Positions 1 through 9,327 are shown, numbered from the stretch's first letter. The stretch: DNA of 55,883 nucleotides from Bradyrhizobium sp. (GCA_004799435.1 SSMV01000068.1:1-55883); one strand, 5' to 3'. A program made the numbers and translations. Notes: generated by a model from the letters alone, not told the origin.

Positions 1-1078
1 GCCAGACCTCGATGTCATAGGTTCGCTGCGAGGCAAAACCCATATCGCCCGTGCACAAGATCATTGTGCGAAAATGCAAGCCGAGCCGTTTCAGCACTTC
101 CTCGGCGCAGGCGGTCATTCGCTCGTGTTCGGCGGCTGAGTCTTCGGGCGTCGTGATCGAAACAAGTTCGACCTTCTCGAACTGATGCTGGCGGATCATG
201 CCGCGCGTGTCGCGTCCCGCCGCGCCCGCTTCGGCGCGGAAACAAAAGGTTCCGGCAGTCAAGCGCAGCGGCAGCTTCGTCTCGTCGGTGATCTGCTCGC
301 GCACGAGATTGGTGAGCGGCACTTCGGCGGTCGGGATGAGCCAGAACGGATTGGCTACGGTCTGTGTCGCGCCCTCGCCTTGCGGCGGAACGCGCGCCAC
401 GCCGGCATAGGCGGCGAATTGATCGTCGGCGAATTTGGGCAATTGCGCCGTGCCGAACATTGCGGCGTCGCGCACCAGCAGCGGCGGGTTGATTTCTTCG
501 TAGCCATGCTCGCCCGTGTGCAGATCGAGCATGAATTGCATCAGCGCGCGTTCGAGCCGCGCCAGCGCGCCTTTCAGCACCACGAAACGGGCGCCCGAAA
601 GCTTGGCCCCCGCGTCAAAATCCATCAGGCCGAGCGTTTCGCCGATTTCGAAATGCTCGCGCGGCTTGAAGCCTTCGGGAAACCTCGGCGGCGCGCCATG
701 GCGGCGCAGCTCGACATTGTCGTTCTCGTCCTTGCCGAGGGGAACGTCGGCGCGCGGCAGATTGGGAATGGCGGCGAGCTCGAGATCGAGCGCGTCGCCG
801 GCCGCTTTCTCCTCCGACTCCAGCGCCGGCATCGAGGCTTTCAGCCGGCCGACCTCTTCCTTCAGCGCTTCGGCGCGCTTGGCGTCGCTCTTCATCGCCG
901 CGCCGATTTCCTTGGAGGCCGCGTTGCGCCGCTCCTGTACGCGTTGCAATTCGAGAATGGCGGCGCGGCGCCGGTCGTCCAGCGCGAGCAGCGATTCGGC
1001 GCGCGACTCCAGTCCACGGCGCGCCAAGCCGTCGTCGAAGGCCTCAGGATTGTCGCGGATCACCTTGATATCGTGCAT
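1..1078 (-). CDS. serS: Seryl-tRNA synthetase, cut by the window edge
   Basis: This enzyme charges tRNA-Ser with serine in the cytoplasm. The reading frame is open from the ATG at 1078 to base 1, so about 359 residues are visible and the C-terminus lies outside. The N-terminus ([18 protein letters not shown]) and the following long charged helical arm are typical of bacterial SerRS. Class II elements follow: a motif 2-like [20 protein letters not shown] and then HQFEKVELV. The start overlaps the stop of the upstream permease gene as TAATG, so translation is probably coupled. tatABC next to serS is a common alphaproteobacterial arrangement. The amino acid:carrier protein ligase at 6454 belongs to the SerRS family but is a different, shorter protein. 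Confidence 0.96.
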   Translation of the reverse strand, partial: MHDIKVIRDNPEAFDDGLARRGLESRAESLLALDDRRRAAILELQRVQERRNAASKEIGAAMKSDAKRAEALKEEVGRLKASMPALESEEKAAGDALDLELAAIPNLPRADVPLGKDENDNVELRRHGAPPRFPEGFKPREHFEIGETLGLMDFDAGAKLSGARFVVLKGALARLERALMQFMLDLHTGEHGYEEINPPLLVRDAAMFGTAQLPKFADDQFAAYAGVARVPPQGEGATQTVANPFWLIPTAEVPLTNLVREQITDETKLPLRLTAGTFCFRAEAGAAGRDTRGMIRQHQFEKVELVSITTPEDSAAEHERMTACAEEVLKRLGLHFRTMILCTGDMGFASQRTYDIEVW

Positions 1079-1962
1079 TATTTCACCAGAGGCGGCCGCA
1101 GGCGCGCCAGCATCCGGTCGCCGAAAACATTGACCGCGAGGCCAGCCATTACCAGAAGCGCGCCCCAAAGCTCAAATGCGTCGAGCGGTTCACCGAAGAT
1201 GATCGATGCCGCGATCATGCCGACGATCGGCACCAGCAGCGCGAAAGGCGTCACAGACGCCGCCGGATGATTGGCCAGCAGACGCGACCACAGCCCATAG
1301 CCGAACACCGTTCCGCCATAGGACAGCACCAGAACCGAAAGCATGAGCTGCAGGCTTGGACGGCTCAGCGGCGCGAGGGCCGCCTTGCCGTCGAACCAGA
1401 GGGAAGCGAGCATCAGCGGCGCCGGCGCGACGAGACTGGACCAGGCCGTGAAACCCAGCATGTCGACGCGGCCAGCGAGCCTGCCGATCACATTGCCCGC
1501 GCCCCAGAAGGCAGCCGCCAGGAGCACCAGCATGAGCGGGCCGAAGCTCGCGCCGTTAAGGCGCTCCGAGCCGATCAACGCGATGCCGGCGAGCGCGACG
1601 CCGGCGCCGGCGAGCTGAGCGGGCCGCGGTCGCTCGCCCTGCAGCGCCCAGGCGAAGAGAATCGTGAAAAAGACCTGCGACTGAATGACCAGCGAGCTCA
1701 GGCCGACCGGAAAGCCCTGCTCGATCGCGATGAACAGCAGGCCGAACTGACCGACGCCGATCGCCAGGCCATAGAGAACGACCAGCCAGGGCGAGGTCTT
1801 GGGCGGTCGCACGAAAAAGACGAGCGGCACGGCGGCGAAGAAGAAGCGAAGCGCCGAAAGCGCGAGCGGCGGCGCGGCCTCGACGCCGAATTTGATAGCG
1901 ATGAAAGTCAGGCCCCAGACGACCGCGACGGAAACCGCGGCGAGGATGTCGCGCGGCGTCAT
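1078..1962 (-). CDS. EamA/DMT-family permease
   Basis: A polytopic inner-membrane protein of about 294 residues with roughly ten hydrophobic segments and the two-fold EamA repeat of the drug/metabolite transporter superfamily. The first repeat starts near [20 protein letters not shown] and the second near [20 protein letters not shown]. Such proteins usually export amino acids or other metabolites, but the substrate cannot be read from sequence. I chose the ATG at 1962 because it begins 14 bases after the tatC stop. An in-frame start at 2010 would add an arginine-rich tail lying inside tatC. No strong ribosome binding site is visible. It sits between tatC and serS, an insertion into a commonly conserved pair. 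Confidence 0.85.
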   Translation of the reverse strand: MTPRDILAAVSVAVVWGLTFIAIKFGVEAAPPLALSALRFFFAAVPLVFFVRPPKTSPWLVVLYGLAIGVGQFGLLFIAIEQGFPVGLSSLVIQSQVFFTILFAWALQGERPRPAQLAGAGVALAGIALIGSERLNGASFGPLMLVLLAAAFWGAGNVIGRLAGRVDMLGFTAWSSLVAPAPLMLASLWFDGKAALAPLSRPSLQLMLSVLVLSYGGTVFGYGLWSRLLANHPAASVTPFALLVPIVGMIAASIIFGEPLDAFELWGALLVMAGLAVNVFGDRMLARLRPPLVK

Positions 1963-1975
1963 CGTGCGGCGCGGT

Positions 1976-2824
1976 TCACGGCTTGGTCTGGTCGGCGTTC
2001 GTCGCCGCATCGCTCTTGGCGGCGTCGGCGGTCTTCGTGGCGTCAGCCGTCTTGGCGCTCTCGGCGGCCTTGCGGCGTTTTTCGACGATGCGCACGGCGA
2101 TTACCGATCCCTCGTAGAGCAGCAGCATCGGCACGACGAGCGACATCATGCTGATCAGATCGGGCGGGGTGAGGATCGCCGCGACGCCGGTGACGCCGAC
2201 AATCGCGTAGCGGCGCATCGACGAGAGATATTTCGAGTCGACGATGCCGATATGGCCAAGCAGCGTCAGAATGACCGGAAGCTGGAACGCAGCGCCGAAG
2301 GCGAAGATCAGCGTCATGATAAGCGACAGATATTCGCTGACCTTCGGCAACAGCTCGATGGTCGCCTCGCCCGGCGTATTGACCTGCTGCAGCGACACCG
2401 AGAAGCGGATCAGCAGCGGCATGACGACGAAATAGACGAGCAAGCCGCCGGCGGCGAAAAAAAACGGCGTGGCGATCAGATAGGGTCGAAAGGCCTGCCG
2501 CTCGTGGCGGTAGAGACCAGGCGCCACGAACTTATAAATCTGCGTCGCGATGAGCGGAAAGGCGATCACGCCGGCGCCGAACATGCTGAGACGGACGTTG
2601 GTGTAAAATTGCTCGAGGAAATGCGTGGCGATCAGCGTCGCCTTGTCCGCGCCGACGACGCGCACATAGGGCTCGGTGAGGACGTTGTAGATCGAGCGCG
2701 AAAAATAAAAGCAGACCAGGAAGGCCGCGAAGAATGCGTAGAGCGCCCTGACGAGCCGCATCCTGAGCTCAATCAGATGGTCCATCAGCGGCGCCTTGGT
2801 GGCGTCGATATCTTCCGCTGTCAT
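1976..2824 (-). CDS. tatC: Twin-arginine translocase subunit TatC
   Basis: TatC is the polytopic receptor of the Tat system, which recognises twin-arginine signal peptides and moves folded proteins across the inner membrane. The 282-residue protein has the TatC signature: the N-terminal MDHLIELRMRLVRAL, the first periplasmic loop with FYTNVRLSMFGAGVIAFP, and six membrane segments ending near SMMSLVVPMLLLYEGSV. The C-terminal 30 residues are a low-complexity, lysine/alanine/threonine-rich cytoplasmic tail (AKTADATKTADAAK). Its start overlaps the tatB stop by four bases (ATGA), indicating translational coupling. At least one likely Tat substrate is encoded in this window, at 26799-27809. Confidence 0.97.
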   Translation of the reverse strand: MTAEDIDATKAPLMDHLIELRMRLVRALYAFFAAFLVCFYFSRSIYNVLTEPYVRVVGADKATLIATHFLEQFYTNVRLSMFGAGVIAFPLIATQIYKFVAPGLYRHERQAFRPYLIATPFFFAAGGLLVYFVVMPLLIRFSVSLQQVNTPGEATIELLPKVSEYLSLIMTLIFAFGAAFQLPVILTLLGHIGIVDSKYLSSMRRYAIVGVTGVAAILTPPDLISMMSLVVPMLLLYEGSVIAVRIVEKRRKAAESAKTADATKTADAAKSDAATNADQTKP

Positions 2825-3306
2825 TCCGCGGCATCCCGCGGGACCGCCGCCTCGACTGGCGCGACTTCAACAGGCGCCACTTGGGCGGCGGTGGCGACGA
2901 CGGCTAACGCCTCGGGCGCGGCAAGCGCCGCTTCCGGCGCGCTGAGCGGCACTTCGGAGAGACCGACATCATGGGGCGGCGGCGCCGCCTGCGAACGTTC
3001 CGACTGGATCGCCATCGCCGGATCGAAGGAACCGTCGATCTTGGTCGCGATCTTGGCCGATTGTTCGAGCGACCGGGCTTCCTGCTCGACGTCCTTCTTC
3101 AGGCTGTCGAGTTCCTTCTTGACGCTGTCGAGATCGGCCTCGCGCATAGCGTCCATGAACTGGCCCTGAAACTCGCGCGCCATGCGGCGCATCTTACCCA
3201 TCGCCTGGCCGACCGCGCGCATCACGCGCGGCAGATCCTTGGGAGGGATCACCGCCAGCGCGATAATGCCAAAAACAAGCAGTTTCCCGACGTCGAAATC
3301 GAACAT
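2821..3306 (-). CDS. tatB: Twin-arginine translocase subunit TatB
   Basis: TatB forms the signal-peptide receptor complex with TatC. The 161-residue protein begins MFDFDVGKLLVFGIIALAVI, one membrane helix followed by the conserved PPKDLPRVMR hinge and a long amphipathic, charged helix (EFQGQFMDAMREADLDSVKK). It ends in an alanine/proline/valine-rich tail, typical of alphaproteobacterial TatB. It lies 36 bases after tatA and overlaps tatC by four bases. The length and tail separate it from TatA at 3343. Confidence 0.95.
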   Translation of the reverse strand: MFDFDVGKLLVFGIIALAVIPPKDLPRVMRAVGQAMGKMRRMAREFQGQFMDAMREADLDSVKKELDSLKKDVEQEARSLEQSAKIATKIDGSFDPAMAIQSERSQAAPPPHDVGLSEVPLSAPEAALAAPEALAVVATAAQVAPVEVAPVEAAVPRDAAE

Positions 3307-3342
3307 GCTGAGGTCCTGAGGCGGCGCGTCGAAGCGGACGCG

Positions 3343-3573
3343 TCAGCTGACCTTGTCGGTTTCTTTGGCGTCAACCGTCGAAGCGGGGCGGCTGTCGAGC
3401 CGCGGCGCCGGGGGGGCGGGCTTCGCCTCGTCGTCGTCCGCCATGCCCTTCCTGAACGACTTCACGCCCTTGGCGACGTCGCCCATGATGTCGGAAATCT
3501 TGCCCTTGCCGCCGAACAGCAGCAGCGCCACTGCTATGAACAGCAGCCAGTGCCAAATGCTTAAGCCACCCAT
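3343..3573 (-). CDS. tatA: Twin-arginine translocase pore subunit TatA
   Basis: TatA oligomerises to form the Tat translocation element. The 76-residue protein starts [20 protein letters not shown], one short membrane helix, followed by the hinge [20 protein letters not shown] and an acidic, proline-rich tail. This matches the size and plan of alphaproteobacterial TatA (usually 70-90 residues). It is the first gene of tatABC. A 132-base gap separates it from the hydrolase gene upstream on the same strand. That gap holds a weak hairpin (GGGGC/GCCCC arms near 3675-3690) followed on the minus strand by a T-rich stretch, so a separate tat promoter is likely but not shown. Confidence 0.95.
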   Translation of the reverse strand: MGGLSIWHWLLFIAVALLLFGGKGKISDIMGDVAKGVKSFRKGMADDDEAKPAPPAPRLDSRPASTVDAKETDKVS

Positions 3574-3705
3574 GGTCTTAATCCCATATGCCGACCCCGT
3601 CGACGAAGCGGCGGCATCGCGTTTGATCGTGCCCGGAACCTAAGCGCGCCGGGGGGTAAAAACAAGCTGGCGGGGCCGTTCGCCCCTGGCATGGCAGCGA
3701 TTCCA

Positions 3706-4656
3706 TCACGCCATCGCCGCGAAGGCGCGGCGCAAATCGTCGCCGATCCGTTCCAGTCCCGCCTGACCTCCTGGGATCATCGCGCCCAGCCCGTAGAAGT
3801 GGTGGACGAGCCCGGCATGAACAGTGAGCGCCGCCTCGACGCCTGCCGCGTGTAAGGCCTCGACATAGACCGCGCCCTCGTCGCGCAGCGGATCGAATTC
3901 GGCGACGTGAACGAACGCCGGCGGCAAGCGCGAAAAATCGCCGCCGTTCAGCGGCGCGACGCGCGGGTCGTCGGGCGACAGTCCGTCGGCGCGATAGAGT
4001 TCCCAGTAGCGCGACATCGTCGCCTCTTCGATCAGATGGCCGCGCGCCAACTCGACGCGCGAGCGCGTGCGCGCCAGCGGCGTCATCACCGGACAGAGCA
4101 GCAATTGCAGAGCGAGCGACGATCGCATGATGCGCGCCATGACGACGGCAAGCCCGGCGCCGGCGGAATCCCCCGCGACGCCGACGCGGCGCCCATCGAC
4201 GCCGAAGCGCCGCGGGTCTTCAACGATCGCCTTCAGCGCCGCCTCGGCATCCTCCAGCGCGGCGGGAAAGCGATGTTCGGGCGCGAGACGATAATCGACC
4301 GCGATCACGCGGCAATCGCCGCGCGCTGAGAGCGAAGCGCAAATCGCATCATGACTCTCCAGCCCGCCGGAGACGAAGCCGCCGCCATGGAAATAGATGA
4401 GGCCCGGCAGAAGCGTGTCGCCCCGCCCCGGCGGCGCGTAATGCCTGACCGGCACGCCGGGCGCGGCGCCGATGCGCTCGTCGCGACGCTCGACCGTCGG
4501 AGGTGGCGCGGCGAAAGCGGCGAGCGCCGCCGTGGCGGCGCGCAGATTCGAGAGATCGAGAGCGTCGGGGCGTAAGGCGGCGGCAAGCAGATCGAGAAAT
4601 CGTCGCGCGCGGGGATCGAGGCCACCGTGCGCCTTGGCGCCGAGTTGCGCCGTCAT
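3706..4656 (-). CDS. HSL-family (type IV) alpha/beta hydrolase
   Basis: A 316-residue soluble esterase/lipase of the hormone-sensitive-lipase group. The oxyanion-hole motif HGGG is at residues 90-93 and the nucleophile elbow GDSAG puts Ser164 at its centre. The likely triad partners are Asp255 (in FDPLRDEG) and His285 (in LVHHFYG). The ATG at 4656 overlaps the stop of the upstream carrier protein gene as ATGA, so the two are translated as a pair. A longer frame to 4902 exists but is an arginine-rich shadow of the carrier protein gene. Coupling to a carrier protein suggests a thioesterase or editing/release role, which is inference. A general short-chain esterase is the alternative. Confidence 0.9.
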   Translation of the reverse strand: MTAQLGAKAHGGLDPRARRFLDLLAAALRPDALDLSNLRAATAALAAFAAPPPTVERRDERIGAAPGVPVRHYAPPGRGDTLLPGLIYFHGGGFVSGGLESHDAICASLSARGDCRVIAVDYRLAPEHRFPAALEDAEAALKAIVEDPRRFGVDGRRVGVAGDSAGAGLAVVMARIMRSSLALQLLLCPVMTPLARTRSRVELARGHLIEEATMSRYWELYRADGLSPDDPRVAPLNGGDFSRLPPAFVHVAEFDPLRDEGAVYVEALHAAGVEAALTVHAGLVHHFYGLGAMIPGGQAGLERIGDDLRRAFAAMA

Positions 4657-4910
4657 TCCGCCTTGAGGCGCGCGATCAGCGCCTCGATCGTCGCAAGGGT
4701 GCGAAAATTCTCGGGTGTCAGCTCGGCGTCGGGAATGGCGACGCCGAAAGCGGCTTCGATCGCCAGCATCAGCCGCACGCTCGCCATTGAGGTTAGTCCG
4801 CAATCGCGCAAATCCGCGCCGCGCGCGCGTTCCGGATCGGCGGGCAACCCCGGTGCGAATTCGCTCGCCAAATCCCGAATCTTGACGTCGGGCGTCGCGC
4901 AATCGCTCAT
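4653..4910 (-). CDS. Acyl/aminoacyl carrier protein 1
   Basis: An 85-residue carrier protein. The predicted phosphopantetheine attachment site is Ser41 in CGLTSMASVRLMLAIEAAFG. The usual Asp before the serine is Thr here (GLTS rather than GxDS). The rest of the fold is visible: an acidic helix II with LMLAIEAAFGVAIPDAEL, then NFRTLATIEALI. It is the first gene of a two-gene minus-strand operon with the hydrolase, divergent from the dehydrogenase and amino acid:carrier protein ligase genes. Carrier proteins that partner such ligases are usually encoded near them, so this is a candidate partner. The second carrier protein at 11480 is the alternative. Confidence 0.9.
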   Translation of the reverse strand: MSDCATPDVKIRDLASEFAPGLPADPERARGADLRDCGLTSMASVRLMLAIEAAFGVAIPDAELTPENFRTLATIEALIARLKAE

Positions 4911-5205
4911 TGTCGGCGTTCCGTCACAAAATGGGACGAGGATTTATGTAGCGATTGAATCGAACTTGCGGGGTTTCTTCGCCGATTAAGCCTAACATCG
5001 ACGGACCCGATAGCCTGGGGTTTCAGCATCGCAGTTAAAATCTCGTTAAGGTTTAAACCTACCATTTGTCGATTATGTTACTCATCCGCGATATTTACGA
5101 TTGCCGTCGACTTCTGTTGTTGGCCGATGCGTTGACCCTTCGCCAATCTACATCGATCAACGCGCCGCCGCTACGTCTGAACTCGCATTGATCGGAGCGA
5201 TCGCC
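4911..5205 (+). promoter_or_regulatory. Divergent promoter region with a CtrA-like site and a 12-bp palindrome
   Basis: A 295-base AT-richer spacer between two divergent operons of the carrier-protein gene set. It contains TTAA-N7-TTAA at 5035-5049, the core of the alphaproteobacterial CtrA box. Immediately overlapping is the perfect palindrome AGGTTTAAACCT at 5049-5060. A ribosome binding site GGAG at 5194-5197 precedes the ATG at 5206. I see no convincing -35/-10 pair on either strand. CtrA control is inference from the motif only. Confidence 0.5.
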
Positions 5206-6429
5206 ATGACCCACAACGTCAGCCCGCTCACCCCCCGCAATCCGCGCGCCAGAACAGGCGACGCGTCGGGCTCGCCCGACTTCATCGCTCGCGCCGAAGC
5301 GGTCGCCGAAATCGCCGAGCGCTTCGCCGACGCCGTCGATCGCGAAGCGCGTTTCCCCGCCGAGGCCTTCGCCGCACTGCGCGAGCGCAAGCTGCTCGGC
5401 ATGCTGATCGCTCAGGAATTGGGCGGCGAAGGCGCGCGCGCCGCCGATGTCGCCGACGTCTGCGCCATTCTCGGTCGCGCCTGCGCTTCGACCGCGATGA
5501 TCTTCGCCATGCATCAGGTCAAGCTCGCCTGCATTGCGCGCCATGCGCGCGCCGCCGCCTGGCCGCTCGCCTTTCTGCGCGAGGTGGCCGAGCGGCAATG
5601 GCTCATCGCCTCCTCGACGACCGAGGGCGGCAATGGCGCCGACATCCGCTCAAGCGAAGCCCCGGTGCGCCTCTCGGGCGGGCGGGTTTCGCTCGAGCGC
5701 GACGCGTCCTGCATTTCCTATGGGCGCGAAGCCGACGCGCTCGTCACCACGGCGCGCCGCTCCGATAGCGCCGCCAAATCCGATCAGGTGCTCGTCGTCT
5801 TCCGCCGTCAGGACTACACGCTGGAGCAGACGCAGAGCTGGGACACGCTCGGCATGCGCGGAACCTGCAGTGTCGGCTTCATTGTGCGCGCCGAAGGCGA
5901 GGCCGAGCAGATCCTGCCCGAGCCCTATGAGCGCATCCATAGCCAGACCATGTTGCCCTACGCCCATCTCTTCTGGAGCGCCGCCTGGTTCGGCGTCGCG
6001 TCGGGGGCGCTGGCCCGCGCCCGCGCCTTCGTGCGTAAGGCGGCGCGCGCCGGCGGCGGCCGCATGCCGCCCGCGGCCGCGCAGCTCACCCGCGCCCGCC
6101 TCTCGCTCGAAACGCTGCGCGCGACCGTGCAGGCCGGCATCGCCAATTTCGAACGTCACGCCGCCGATCCGGGCGGGTTGTCGACGATGGAGGCGCAGCT
6201 CGCGCTGACCATGCTCAAGGTCGAAGCCTCGGAACTCGCGGTCGCGACGACGATGACCGCAATGCGCGCCTGCGGCCTCTCGGGCTATCGCAACGACACT
6301 GAATTCGCGATGGGCCGCTATCTGCGCGATATTCTCTCGGCGCCGATCATGATCAGCAATGACCGCATTCTCGCCAGCGCCGATCCGGCGGCGCTGATGA
6401 GCGAAGCGCCGACCGCGTTGAGCCGCTAA
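5206..6429 (+). CDS. Acyl-CoA dehydrogenase-like flavoprotein, probably acting on a carrier-bound acyl or aminoacyl group
   Basis: A 407-residue acyl-CoA-dehydrogenase superfamily protein. The N-terminal helical domain includes LGGEGARAADVADV, the middle beta domain carries WLIASSTTEGGNGADI and WDTLGMRGTCSVGF, and a C-terminal helical domain follows. The start at 5206 follows GGAG with an 8-base gap; the frame extends upstream without a good start. The usual C-terminal YEGT catalytic segment is replaced by APIMISNDRIL (Met382 to Leu389 inclusive), so the canonical Glu is absent there. The base could lie elsewhere, as in isovaleryl-CoA dehydrogenase. It lies 24 bases before the amino acid:carrier protein ligase, suggesting that an aminoacyl-carrier thioester is oxidised, as in prolyl-carrier oxidases (inference). 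Confidence 0.88.
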   Translation: MTHNVSPLTPRNPRARTGDASGSPDFIARAEAVAEIAERFADAVDREARFPAEAFAALRERKLLGMLIAQELGGEGARAADVADVCAILGRACASTAMIFAMHQVKLACIARHARAAAWPLAFLREVAERQWLIASSTTEGGNGADIRSSEAPVRLSGGRVSLERDASCISYGREADALVTTARRSDSAAKSDQVLVVFRRQDYTLEQTQSWDTLGMRGTCSVGFIVRAEGEAEQILPEPYERIHSQTMLPYAHLFWSAAWFGVASGALARARAFVRKAARAGGGRMPPAAAQLTRARLSLETLRATVQAGIANFERHAADPGGLSTMEAQLALTMLKVEASELAVATTMTAMRACGLSGYRNDTEFAMGRYLRDILSAPIMISNDRILASADPAALMSEAPTALSR

Positions 6430-6453
6430 TCTTTCAAGACAAGGAGCTCGTCG

Positions 6454-7377
6454 ATGAGCGTCGCAGATCCCCGCCTCGGCCGACCGCTCGCCGCGCCGGA
6501 AAAGATCTTCGACGCCATGTTCCGCCCAACCGGCGTCGACGGCGTCTATGGCCGCTCGGGCGCCTATGAGGCGGTGATCGAGGGCCTGGGCGCGCTGATC
6601 ACCGGCATGCGCGACGAGCGGGCGGAAGTCGTCCGCTTTCCGCCTGTCGTCAGTCGCGCGCTGATCGAGAAGTCGGGCTATCTGAAAAGCTTTCCCAATC
6701 TACTGGGTTGCGTCTGCGCGCTTGGCGGCGGCGAACGCGGGATCGGCGCGGCGGTCGAACGCTTCGAGGCGGGCGGGGACTGGACCGAAACGCTCGAGGC
6801 AAGCGATCTCGTGCTGGCGCCGGCGGCCTGCTATCCGGTCTATCCGATGGCGGCCAAGCGCGGGCGCGTCGCCAAGGGCGGGTTGATTTTCGACGTCGCC
6901 TCCGATTGTTTTCGCCGCGAGCCCTCAAAAGACATCGACCGGCTGCAATCCTTTCGCATGCGCGAATTCGTTTTCATCGGCGCGCCCGAGGATGCGACCG
7001 CGTTTCGCGAGGCCTGGCGCGCGCGGGCGCCGCGCATCGCCGAGACGCTCGGCCTTTCCCATCGCATCGAGGCGGCGAATGATCCGTTCTTCGGCCGCGG
7101 CGGCGCGATGGTCGGCCGCATTCAGCTTGAGCAGCAATTGAAATTCGAGTTGGTCATCCCCGTGCGCTCGGTCGACAAGCCGACCGCCTGCATGAGCTTC
7201 AATTGCCACCGCGACCATTTCGGCGAGGTCTGGGGCCTGCGCGGCGAGGACGGCGAGACGATGCACACCGCCTGCGTCGCCTTCGGCATGGATCGTCTGG
7301 CGGCGGCGCTATTCGCCGCCCATGGACCCGATATCGCCGATTGGCCGGCGCCGGTGCGCACGGCGCTCAGCCTGTAG
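6454..7377 (+). CDS. Amino acid:[carrier protein] ligase, a class II seryl-tRNA synthetase homologue
   Basis: A 307-residue homologue of the catalytic core of archaeal-type seryl-tRNA synthetase without the tRNA-binding arm. This family was described in Bradyrhizobium and Agrobacterium. Its members activate small amino acids (glycine or alanine) with ATP and transfer them to the phosphopantetheine arm of a carrier protein, not to tRNA. Class II motif 2 is visible as CFRREPSKDIDRLQSFRMRE (152-171) and motif 3 as AFGMDRLA. Cys126, Glu171 and Cys274 are placed as expected for the family's zinc ligands, with spacings of 45 and 103 residues. A GGAG site (6442-6445) lies 8 bases before the ATG. It is the defining gene of the cluster. 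Amino acid specificity cannot be read. Confidence 0.93.
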   Translation: MSVADPRLGRPLAAPEKIFDAMFRPTGVDGVYGRSGAYEAVIEGLGALITGMRDERAEVVRFPPVVSRALIEKSGYLKSFPNLLGCVCALGGGERGIGAAVERFEAGGDWTETLEASDLVLAPAACYPVYPMAAKRGRVAKGGLIFDVASDCFRREPSKDIDRLQSFRMREFVFIGAPEDATAFREAWRARAPRIAETLGLSHRIEAANDPFFGRGGAMVGRIQLEQQLKFELVIPVRSVDKPTACMSFNCHRDHFGEVWGLRGEDGETMHTACVAFGMDRLAAALFAAHGPDIADWPAPVRTALSL

Positions 7378-7425
7378 AACCTTCCCTCCCGATTGACGGG
7401 CTAGGGCCATCCTGACAGGATAGTT

Positions 7426-9321
7426 ATGGACTATAGCTATCTGTCGCCCGCGACGCGCGAGCCGCGCCGGCGACGGGAGGGAATGATGGGCGCAATCGGC
7501 GCCGCAGGCGAGACGCGCTCGGCGCTGGGTAAACTGACCCCGCATCTCGTCGCCCGTCCCGACGGCGCCTTCCTCATCCGCTCCGCCGAGCCCCTGCCCG
7601 ACTATCCAAAGCGTATCGGCGACGCGTTGCGGCGCTGGGCGACTGAGGCGCCCGATCGGGTCTTTCTCGCCGAGCGCAACGCAGACCGAAGCTGGCGCAA
7701 GCTCACCTTTGCCGAGACTTTGGCGGCAGTGACGCGCATCGCCTCGGCGCTGCTGCGCTTTGGCCTTTCGCCCGAGCGGCCGATCTTCGTGCTCTCCGGC
7801 AACGACATCGAACATGCGCTGATCGGACTGGCGGCGATGGAGATCGGCGTCCCCTATTGTCCAGTGTCGCCGCCCTTCTCGCTACTGTCGCAGGACTTCG
7901 CCAAGCTGCGTTTCGCCTTCGAATTGCTGACGCCGGGTCTTGTCTATGTCAGCGACGGCGCGGCTTTCGCGCGCGCCCTCGACGCGACAGCCGGGCCCGA
8001 GATTGTGCGCGTCGCGGCGCGCAATCCGGAATCCGCCAAAGCGCTGCCCTTTTCGCAATTGCTCGCCGGCGCCCCCGACGCCGCGCTCGCCCGGGCCCGG
8101 GCGAATGTCGGCCCCGACACGATCGCCAAATTCCTGCTGACGTCGGGTTCGACCGGCCGGCCCAAGGCGGTCGTCAACACCCAGCGCATGATCTGCGCCA
8201 ATCAGGCGATGCTCGCTCAGGCCTTCCCCTTCCTGACGCGCGCGCCGCCTGTGCTGCTCGACTGGCTGCCGTGGAGCCACACTTTCGGCTCCAATCATAA
8301 TTTCGGCATCGCGCTGACGCATGGCGGGACATTCCATTTCGACGGCGGCCGGCCGACGCCGGCCGGCGTCGCGGAAACCATCGCTAATCTCCGGGAGATC
8401 GCGCCGACCGTCTATTTCAACGTGCCCAAGGGCTTTGAAGCCCTGCTGCCGCATCTGGAAGCCGACGCGGCGCTGCGCGCGAAGTTCTTCAGCCGGCTGG
8501 AGATGCTGTTTTACGCCGGCGCCGGCCTCGCGCCGGAAATCTTCCACGACTATCGCGCGATGGCGCGGCGCGAGCGGGGTCGCGACATTCCCTTCGTCAC
8601 CGGGCTCGGCGCGACGGAAACCGCGCCTTCGGCGCTGATGTGCCTGATCGATGTCAATGAGCCCGGCAATATGGGCCATCCGATGGCCGGGCTCGAACTC
8701 AAGCTCGCGCCGGTCGAAGGCAAGCTCGAAGCCCGCGTGCGGGCGGCGACCGTGACGCCCGGCTATTGGCGCGACGCAGAACTCACCCGCAAGGCTTTCG
8801 ACGGGGAAGGCTTCTATCGCTTCGGCGACGCCTTGCGCTTCGCGACGCCCGGCGATGCGGCGGGCGGCTTCATCTTCGACGGCCGCATCGCCGAGGATTT
8901 CAAACTCGCCACCGGCACCTGGGTCAGCGTCGGCCCGCTGCGCGCCGCGCTGGTCTCGGCGCTGGCGCCGCTCGCCAAGGATGTCGTCATCGCCGGCCAT
9001 GATCGCGACGCGGTGGCAGCGCTGGTCTTTCCCGATCTCGACGAATGCCGGCGATTGACGGGCGGCGAACGCGCCGAGCTCGCCGATGGCCGGGTGCGGG
9101 AAGCCTTCCGCAAGCGGCTCGCCGCTTTCGCGGCCACAGCGACCGGCTCGGCGAGCCGGGTCGAGCGCATCCTGCTGCTCGAAGAGCCGCCGTCGCTCGA
9201 CGCCGGCGAGATCACCGACAAGGGCTCGCTCAATCAGCGTGCGACGCTGCAGCGCCGCGCTCAAGCCGTGGCGGCGCTATACGCCGATACGGCGTCACAG
9301 GCGGCAATTTCAGCGCGATAG
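7426..9321 (+). CDS. Feruloyl-CoA-synthetase-like AMP-forming ligase
   Basis: A 631-residue ANL-superfamily adenylating enzyme. The phosphate-binding loop [16 protein letters not shown] lies near residue 237. The segments [29 protein letters not shown] and FYAGAGL are characteristic of the feruloyl-CoA synthetase subgroup. [11 protein letters not shown] is the A5-type motif, and the C-terminal catalytic Lys is in ITDKGSLNQ near residue 598. It should activate a carboxylic acid, perhaps aromatic, as an adenylate and pass it to CoA or a carrier. The start at 7426 has an AGGA upstream. A second candidate ATG at 7486 follows a very strong GGGAGGG and would drop an Arg-rich leader. Placement 48 bases after the ligase gene suggests one operon. 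Confidence 0.88.
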   Translation: MDYSYLSPATREPRRRREGMMGAIGAAGETRSALGKLTPHLVARPDGAFLIRSAEPLPDYPKRIGDALRRWATEAPDRVFLAERNADRSWRKLTFAETLAAVTRIASALLRFGLSPERPIFVLSGNDIEHALIGLAAMEIGVPYCPVSPPFSLLSQDFAKLRFAFELLTPGLVYVSDGAAFARALDATAGPEIVRVAARNPESAKALPFSQLLAGAPDAALARARANVGPDTIAKFLLTSGSTGRPKAVVNTQRMICANQAMLAQAFPFLTRAPPVLLDWLPWSHTFGSNHNFGIALTHGGTFHFDGGRPTPAGVAETIANLREIAPTVYFNVPKGFEALLPHLEADAALRAKFFSRLEMLFYAGAGLAPEIFHDYRAMARRERGRDIPFVTGLGATETAPSALMCLIDVNEPGNMGHPMAGLELKLAPVEGKLEARVRAATVTPGYWRDAELTRKAFDGEGFYRFGDALRFATPGDAAGGFIFDGRIAEDFKLATGTWVSVGPLRAALVSALAPLAKDVVIAGHDRDAVAALVFPDLDECRRLTGGERAELADGRVREAFRKRLAAFAATATGSASRVERILLLEEPPSLDAGEITDKGSLNQRATLQRRAQAVAALYADTASQAAISAR

Positions 9322-9327
9322 GCCAAA

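Noticed and set aside
3706-4902. A longer 398-residue version of the hydrolase
   Set aside because: The extra 82 residues are an arginine-rich shadow of the carrier protein gene. The ATG in the ATGA overlap at 4656 gives the normal family length.
7882-9264. A 460-codon minus-strand frame opposite the feruloyl-CoA-synthetase-like gene
   Set aside because: Arg/Gln/Ala-rich composition typical of an antisense shadow, while the plus strand encodes a complete ANL enzyme.
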